The translations under genes were made by a program, and so were the position numbers. A DNA stretch of 10,716 nt from an uncultured Actinomyces sp. (GTDB lineage Bacteria > Actinomycetota > Actinomycetes > Actinomycetales > Actinomycetaceae), in contig CALHID010000333.1 in assembly GCA_938030835.1 (NCBI GenBank), positions 1-10,716 of the forward strand, written 5' to 3'. Of the stretch, positions 6,497 through 10,716 are shown piece after piece; position 1 is the first letter of the stretch; each line of letters begins with the position of its first letter. The notes under the pieces were generated by a model. It had not been told where the DNA came from and did no database searches. It saw only the letters and a program-made list of their open reading frames with translations.

Positions 6497-7782
6497 TGAT
6501 TCAGCCCTACATAAAGAGGATGGGCATCCGTCAGGGCGCGCACCCGCGCACGCAAAGCCTCAACTTCCACCTGTCCACTGGTTCCCTGAATCAGAGCCGT
6601 CGCAATAATGTCGCCAACCTCTTCAAAGTCAGCAACGCTAAAACCACGCGTCGCAAGCGCAGGAGTCCCAACACGAAGGCCCGAAGTCACCCTGGGCGGG
6701 CGAGGATCGAAAGGCACCGCATTGCGATTGACCGTAATGCCAACCTCATGGAGAAGGTCCTCAGCCTGCTGTCCATCCAGCGAAGAGTTCACAAGATCCA
6801 CCAGAACGAGGTGCACATCCGTCCCACCCGTCACCAGGCGAATCCCCGCAGCTTGGGCATCGGGAGCCAATAGACGCTGCGCAATAGCCTGAGCTCCGTC
6901 CAGGGTACGCTGCTGGCGATCCCGGAATTCCTCAGTCTGGGCAACCTTCATGGAAATCGCCTTCGCTGCAACGACATGCATCAGCGGACCACCCTGCTGT
7001 CCGGGAAAGACCGCGCTATCAAGCTTCTTGCCCCACTGTTCCCCTCGCGAGGACAGGATCATTCCCGAACGAGGCCCGCCCAAAGTCTTATGAACAGTCG
7101 TGGTCACAATATCTGCGTGAGGAACCGGTGAGGGATGCAAACCAGCAGCAACCAAGCCCGCAAAGTGGGCCATATCAACCCACAACACAGCCCCGACCTC
7201 GTCGGCAATTTCGCGGAATGCTGCAAAGTCCAGATGACGCGGGTAAGCCGACCACCCCGCAATCAGCACTTGTGGGCGTTCGCGCAGAGCAGCCTCGCGA
7301 ACTTTTTCGGGTTCAATACGCATCGTCTGAGGATCGACCTCGTAGCCAACTGCATGATAGTTCTTGCCTGAAAAGTTCAGGCGCATACCGTGAGTGAGGT
7401 GGCCACCATGCGCCAGGGACAGGCCCAGAAGAGTATCGCCAACATTTGCCATCGCCATGAGGGCTGCAGCATTTGCCTGGGCACCTGAGTGAGGCTGAAC
7501 GTTGACGTAGTCCGCGCCGGTAAAGACTTCCTTCGCGCGTGAAATAGCCAGAGATTCCGCAACATCAACGAACTCACATCCGCCGTAGTAGCGACGGCCC
7601 GGATAACCCTCCGCGTACTTGTTTGTGAGGACGGAGCCTTGCGCCTCAAGCACCGCTCGCGGAACGAAGTTTTCCGAGGCAATCATTTCCAGCGTGTGCT
7701 GCTGGCGTTCCAATTCGCTATCCAAAACCGCCTGGATTTCGGGATCGAGCTGGCGCAGTGGGAGGTCATTGAGCGTATCCAT
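6493..7782 (-). CDS. glyA: Serine hydroxymethyltransferase
   Basis: A cytoplasmic PLP enzyme converting serine plus THF to glycine and 5,10-methylene-THF, the main entry of one-carbon units. Its 429 residues are normal for the bacterial enzyme. Motifs include ASENF near the N-terminus (about 35-39), TNKYAEGYPGRRYYGG (53-68), DMAHFAGLVAAGLHPSP (203-219) and the PLP-lysine motif TTTVHKTLGGPRSG (Lys232). The ATG at 7780-7782 has AAGGA six bases upstream and is preferred over the TTG five codons earlier (7795-7797). It overlaps folD by four bases, and the pair forms a one-carbon operon. Upstream is a 225-base region shared with the divergent metal transporter. Confidence 0.97.
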   Translation of the reverse strand: MDTLNDLPLRQLDPEIQAVLDSELERQQHTLEMIASENFVPRAVLEAQGSVLTNKYAEGYPGRRYYGGCEFVDVAESLAISRAKEVFTGADYVNVQPHSGAQANAAALMAMANVGDTLLGLSLAHGGHLTHGMRLNFSGKNYHAVGYEVDPQTMRIEPEKVREAALRERPQVLIAGWSAYPRHLDFAAFREIADEVGAVLWVDMAHFAGLVAAGLHPSPVPHADIVTTTVHKTLGGPRSGMILSSRGEQWGKKLDSAVFPGQQGGPLMHVVAAKAISMKVAQTEEFRDRQQRTLDGAQAIAQRLLAPDAQAAGIRLVTGGTDVHLVLVDLVNSSLDGQQAEDLLHEVGITVNRNAVPFDPRPPRVTSGLRVGTPALATRGFSVADFEEVGDIIATALIQGTSGQVEVEALRARVRALTDAHPLYVGLNQ

Positions 7783-7788
7783 TGCGAG

Positions 7789-7793
7789 TCCTT
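7789..7793 (-). promoter_or_regulatory. Ribosome binding site fixing the glyA start
   Basis: AAGGA on the minus strand, six bases before ATG 7780-7782. The upstream TTG (7795-7797) would place this site inside the coding sequence and has no comparable site of its own. Confidence 0.65.
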
Positions 7794-7891
7794 GCAAAGT
7801 CGTGAGCCGGGTAATCCCCGAATTTTGCCTTTACTTTAGCCCACGACGAGGCCGCTGCCGAGGTTTCGTCCAAAATCGTCCGTTTTGTGGG

Positions 7892-7920
7892 AACTAAGGC
7901 CTAGCTAAATTCACTTAGTT
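7892..7920. promoter_or_regulatory. Inverted repeat AACTAAG-N15-CTTAGTT in the divergent control region
   Basis: Perfect seven-base arms at 7892-7898 and 7914-7920 lie between glyA and the metal transporter. The right arm abuts TACGAT (7920-7925), a fair -10 for the plus-strand operon, so a bound regulator could block that promoter. The spacer contains GGCCTAGC, slightly reminiscent of DtxR-family boxes, but the full match is poor. No clear glyA promoter was found; TAAAGT (minus strand, about 7834-7839) is the best -10 guess. Confidence 0.35.
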
Positions 7921-7935
7921 ACGATAACCTTTCTC

Positions 7936-7957
7936 AAAGTTCGGCTATGCGAACTTT
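7936..7957. promoter_or_regulatory. Perfect 8-bp inverted repeat before the metal ABC operon, candidate operator or leader hairpin
   Basis: AAAGTTCG (7936-7943) and CGAACTTT (7950-7957) are separated by GCTATG. The site lies 51 bases before the lipoprotein start codon and just after the possible -10 TACGAT. On the plus strand it is followed by more T (CTTTTTGG), so as RNA it could also act as a weak attenuator. It does not match the actinobacterial Zur box or DtxR/MntR boxes known to me. Confidence 0.45.
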
Positions 7958-8007
7958 TTGGTAAAGAAAACCATAATTAGATATCACCCCAATGAAGAGG
8001 AACTTCA

Positions 8008-9177
8008 ATGTCCGTCGCTTACTCGCGTTCTTTCCTTGCCGCAGCAACGGCCTGCCTGCTGGGCGCAACTTCTCTCGCCTCGTGCTCAACTGCTTCTTCG
8101 CATTCAGACTCCCCCACGCTCTCCTTGGTTGCAAGCACCACCCAGATCTGCGACTACGTCACCCAAATTGCACAGCAGCCCTCGGCGCAAAACTCTATAT
8201 CGCTTGACAAAACTGATGCCACGGGAACGCAATCCCATATTGGGGCCCCCGCCGAGCAAGCCAGCGCAAAAGTTCAGCTCACGTGTCTACTTGCCCCCAA
8301 CGCCTCGGCACACGAGCACGAAATGACTCCCCAGCAACTGCAAGCACTTGCGTCGGCGAAAGTCCTGCTCGTCTCGGGCGTCGACCTCGAGCATTTCCTG
8401 GATCAGGCCGTGAGCGCCTCTGGGTTCAAGGGAACGATGGGAGTGACCTCGGGAGTTCTCACTGCCGCCGACCTCAAGGATCCCCAGGGCCAAGAACAGC
8501 GCGACAAGCAACTCCCCTACGTGGTTTCCCGCGGCACGCACACTGTCGAGGCCGCACCTTGGCCTTTCCCGCCGGAAGAAGGAGAGAGCGAGCCGGAGTT
8601 CGCCTACGATCCTCACGTCTGGACCTCTCCAGCGAACGCAGCCCTGCAGGTCCGCAACATCGGTGAATTCCTCTCAGCAGCAGACCCGGATCACGCCGAG
8701 GCATACAGCACGGCAACCGAAGAGTACGCAAAGCGTATCGATTCCCTCGATGCGTGGGCGAAGGACAGCTTTAACAGCGTTCCTGCCGATAAGCGCGTCC
8801 TCTTTAGCTCCCACGATGCCTTCGGATATTTGTCGAAACGCTACGGCATTCGTTTCATCGGTGCAGCACTTTCTGATTTCAATGAACAACAGGATGCAAC
8901 CGCTGAGCACATCGCACAGGCAACCGAGGAAGTGAAGAAATCTGGAGCGAGCGCGATTTTCGCAGAGAACTCCAATAACTCGAAGTCAATTGAAACGATT
9001 GCACGCGCCGCGGGAGTCAAAGCCATCATCGGCGACGACGCGCTCTATGGAGATTCCCTTGGACCCGTGGGCAGTGAAGGCGAAACCTACATCGGCTCGA
9101 TCATCCATAACGTCACAACCATGACAAAAGCCTGGGACGGAACGATCGCACCTCTACCTTCAGAACTCAAGCGTTAA
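8008..9177 (+). CDS. Zinc/manganese ABC transporter substrate-binding lipoprotein (ZnuA/TroA family)
   Basis: A metal-binding receptor anchored outside the membrane that delivers Zn2+ or Mn2+ to the importer encoded by the next two genes. The N-terminal signal peptide has a lipobox L23-A-S-C26, so Cys26 would be lipidated after cleavage. The cluster A-I fold is shown by VASTTQICDYV (41-51), AHEHEMTP (101-108), YDPHVW (200-205), SSHDAFGYL (267-275) and GDSLG (348-352). Likely metal ligands are His102, His203, His269 and Asp349: the H-H-H-D set fits zinc or TroA-type zinc/manganese binders rather than the glutamate-bearing PsaA type. Where many ZnuA proteins carry a His-rich loop between the first two ligands, this one has a Glu/Pro-rich stretch (about 185-199). 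The length of 389 is a little long. ATG 8008-8010 has GAGGA six bases upstream. It is first of three closely packed genes. The metal is not settled by sequence. Confidence 0.92.
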   Translation: MSVAYSRSFLAAATACLLGATSLASCSTASSHSDSPTLSLVASTTQICDYVTQIAQQPSAQNSISLDKTDATGTQSHIGAPAEQASAKVQLTCLLAPNASAHEHEMTPQQLQALASAKVLLVSGVDLEHFLDQAVSASGFKGTMGVTSGVLTAADLKDPQGQEQRDKQLPYVVSRGTHTVEAAPWPFPPEEGESEPEFAYDPHVWTSPANAALQVRNIGEFLSAADPDHAEAYSTATEEYAKRIDSLDAWAKDSFNSVPADKRVLFSSHDAFGYLSKRYGIRFIGAALSDFNEQQDATAEHIAQATEEVKKSGASAIFAENSNNSKSIETIARAAGVKAIIGDDALYGDSLGPVGSEGETYIGSIIHNVTTMTKAWDGTIAPLPSELKR

Positions 9178-9183
9178 GCAAGC

Positions 9184-9936
9184 ATGATGAACGCAGACGC
9201 TCATATGTTTTCGGAGCCTGACGAGGGCCACGATGCTGGCGCCACTGTTTTCTCAGCCAAAAACGCCAGCATCGGATATTCCCAGACACCGGTCCTGACG
9301 GGAATCACCCTCTCGCTCAGACCCGGACATGCCCTCGCTTTGATCGGTCCAAATGGATCGGGAAAGACAACGCTCATGCGAGCGCTCTTGGGAAGCGCTC
9401 AAGTCATATCTGGAGAAGTGAGCTGCCCGCTGGATTTCCTCGGCTACGTCCCACAAAACAGTGATATCGACTTGAGTTTCCCAATCAACGTTCGTCAGGT
9501 CGTCGAAATGGGAATGTACCCCAAGACAAAGCTTCTCCGTCCACTCAGTCGTGAACAGAAAGAAGCGGTCAGTGCAGCATTAGAACAGATTGGCTTAGTC
9601 GAGCGTGCCCGCGAGCGCTTTGGGACCCTTTCCGGCGGCCAACGCCAGCGCGTTCTGGTCGCGCGCGCCTTGGTCGCCAAGCCTCGCATGGTATTGCTTG
9701 ACGAACCTTTCAACGGTTTGGATGAGCCCAACCGCGAAGCTCTTCTCTCGCTCATCAACCAAGCAAAAGCTCAGGGAACCGCGTTCATGATTTCAACCCA
9801 TGACTATCGGGTCGCAACCGAAGTGTGCGACGAGAGCCTCATCGTGGCTGGACGCCAAGTTGCCTACGGGCCGACCTCTCAAGTTTTCCGTCCGGAAATC
9901 ATCAATGAAGCTTTCGGCGGGATTAACAATGTTTAA
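9184..9936 (+). CDS. Metal (zinc/manganese) ABC transporter ATP-binding protein
   Basis: The cytoplasmic ATPase subunit that powers the importer; two copies would pair with the permease. It has 250 residues with Walker A GPNGSGKT (55-62), Q-loop VPQNSD (Q91), signature LSGGQ (149-153), Walker B MVLLDEP (169-175) and switch His206 in STHDY. The sequence resembles the ZnuC/MntB group. An unusual hydrophilic N-terminal stretch (about 1-20) precedes the ABC core. The start is uncertain: ATG codons lie at 9184, 9187 and 9205 and none has a clear ribosome binding site. With the upstream stop only 6 bases before the first ATG, reinitiation or coupling is likely. It overlaps the permease gene by 8 bases. 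Confidence 0.93.
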   Translation: MMNADAHMFSEPDEGHDAGATVFSAKNASIGYSQTPVLTGITLSLRPGHALALIGPNGSGKTTLMRALLGSAQVISGEVSCPLDFLGYVPQNSDIDLSFPINVRQVVEMGMYPKTKLLRPLSREQKEAVSAALEQIGLVERARERFGTLSGGQRQRVLVARALVAKPRMVLLDEPFNGLDEPNREALLSLINQAKAQGTAFMISTHDYRVATEVCDESLIVAGRQVAYGPTSQVFRPEIINEAFGGINNV

Positions 9937-10716
9937 CGCGATCGTAAGCGCTCCGCCCCTGTGGCTCTCTCCCTTTTTCCTCCGCCCCCTGCTCTTCCTT
10001 GTTCTCTTCGGAATTGCAGCGGGCGCGGTTGGAACCCTGGTCAATCTGCGCAACTGGCAATTCGGCGCCGAGGCATCGGTTCACTCGATCTTCCCCGGGA
10101 TTGTCGTCGGCGCAGTTTTCGGCGGTATCGATTGGATCCCCGCAGGCGGGGGAATCTGCGCGATATTCGTTGCTGCCGCATTGACCTGGGCGATGCGACA
10201 CCGCGCGCACGAGGCCGCTGCGGCAGTCGTCCTGACTTCCTTCTTCGCGCTCGGCGTCATCATTTCCCTCAAAAAGGGCGATATGTCGGGCCAAATGGAG
10301 GCGTTGATGTTTGGCCGCCTTCTGGAAGTTACGCCCCAGCGCATGGCGATTTCCCTCATCTTTTGCCTTTTTGCCTGCGTCCTAGTCGTTCTTTCGTGGC
10401 GCGCTCAGCTCATGTGCGCCTTTGACAGTGCGGGAGCACTCGCCGCGCGAGTACCCACGACGCTGTGCGATGTCTGCCTCAACGCCGCGATGTGCGCAAT
10501 CGTCGTCGCGGGGGCCTCGGCAATCGGTGTTCTTTTGGTCGTGGGGTACCTCATTGTCCCCGCACTCGCCGCGCGTCTCCTCTCCTCATCGCCGAGGCAG
10601 ATGCTGGCCTATTCGGTACTTCTTTCCTGCGCGGGTGGGGCGCTGGGGATAGCAACTCTCCTGGTTCACCTTTCCAGGCCTACTTCACCCCAAGCCTCGG
10701 TTGCTCTGACCCAAGT
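9929..10716 (+). CDS. Metal (zinc/manganese) ABC transporter permease, ABC-3 family, 3' end cut by window edge
   Basis: The membrane channel subunit of the importer. The 262 residues present run to the window edge without a stop; family members have about 270-295, so little is missing. Membrane segments lie at about 18-38, 54-67, 72-90, 96-114, 139-156, 183-212 and 226-247. Family patterns are LRNWQFGAEASVHSIFPGI (40-58, the usual RRW.L.GDA.SH..LPG block with the Asp replaced by Glu48), EALMFGRLLEVTP (124-136, usual LFG..L.V) and AIGVLLVVGYLIVPALAARL (198-217). The ATG at 9929-9931 overlaps the ATPase stop (ATGTTTAA), so translation is coupled. A few Cys residues in membrane segments are of unknown meaning. 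Confidence 0.9.
   Translation, partial: MFNAIVSAPPLWLSPFFLRPLLFLVLFGIAAGAVGTLVNLRNWQFGAEASVHSIFPGIVVGAVFGGIDWIPAGGGICAIFVAAALTWAMRHRAHEAAAAVVLTSFFALGVIISLKKGDMSGQMEALMFGRLLEVTPQRMAISLIFCLFACVLVVLSWRAQLMCAFDSAGALAARVPTTLCDVCLNAAMCAIVVAGASAIGVLLVVGYLIVPALAARLLSSSPRQMLAYSVLLSCAGGALGIATLLVHLSRPTSPQASVALTQ

Noticed and set aside
7992..8207. Plus-strand 71-codon frame starting upstream of the lipoprotein gene
   Set aside because: It is out of frame with the clear lipoprotein signal peptide, and it lacks its own ribosome binding site and any domain.
1..10716. Mobile elements, phage genes, CRISPR arrays, tRNA or rRNA genes
   Set aside because: No transposase, integrase, regularly spaced repeats or RNA-gene structure was recognised in any part of the window.

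Overview
The window reads as a chromosomal stretch from a Gram-positive, probably anaerobic or facultative actinobacterium of the Actinomycetaceae type. This placement is inferred from the look of the FolD, GlyA and ornithine carbamoyltransferase proteins, the GAGGA-type ribosome binding sites and the mixed G+C. Sample 60-base lines counted by hand give about 43-53% in the leftmost gene and in the arc leader, and 60-67% in arcB, arcC, glyA and the metal permease. I see no mobile element, tRNA, rRNA or CRISPR array.

Left part (1-5105, all on the minus strand): amino-acid transport and catabolism. Read in transcription order, the genes are arcB (catabolic ornithine carbamoyltransferase), arcC (carbamate kinase), a YfcC-family transporter of the type that serves as arginine/ornithine exchanger in streptococcal arc operons, then a stem-loop terminator and a LysP-like lysine permease cut by the left window edge. 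ArcB converts citrulline plus phosphate to ornithine and carbamoyl phosphate, ArcC makes ATP from carbamoyl phosphate, and the YfcC protein would exchange substrate for ornithine. The expected first gene, arcA (arginine deiminase), is not in the window.

Middle (5106-5593): a 488-base AT-rich stretch without a convincing gene. It holds a long inverted repeat that may end folD transcription, a half-matching FNR/CRP-like site, a near-perfect 19-bp palindrome and a candidate promoter, which together look like the control region of arcBC.

Folate one-carbon unit (5594-7782, minus strand): glyA (serine hydroxymethyltransferase) and folD (methylene-THF dehydrogenase/cyclohydrolase) overlap by ATGA and form one translationally coupled unit.

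Right part (7783-10716, plus strand): a 225-base divergent control region, then a three-gene ABC importer for zinc or manganese: substrate-binding lipoprotein, ATPase and membrane permease, the last cut by the right window edge. Perfect short inverted repeats in the divergent region are candidate metal-regulator operators.

Overall the genes are familiar families. I found no clear undescribed system. The points worth a second look are the arc cluster lacking arcA, its elaborate leader, the intercistronic hairpin, and the metal-transporter control region and binding protein.
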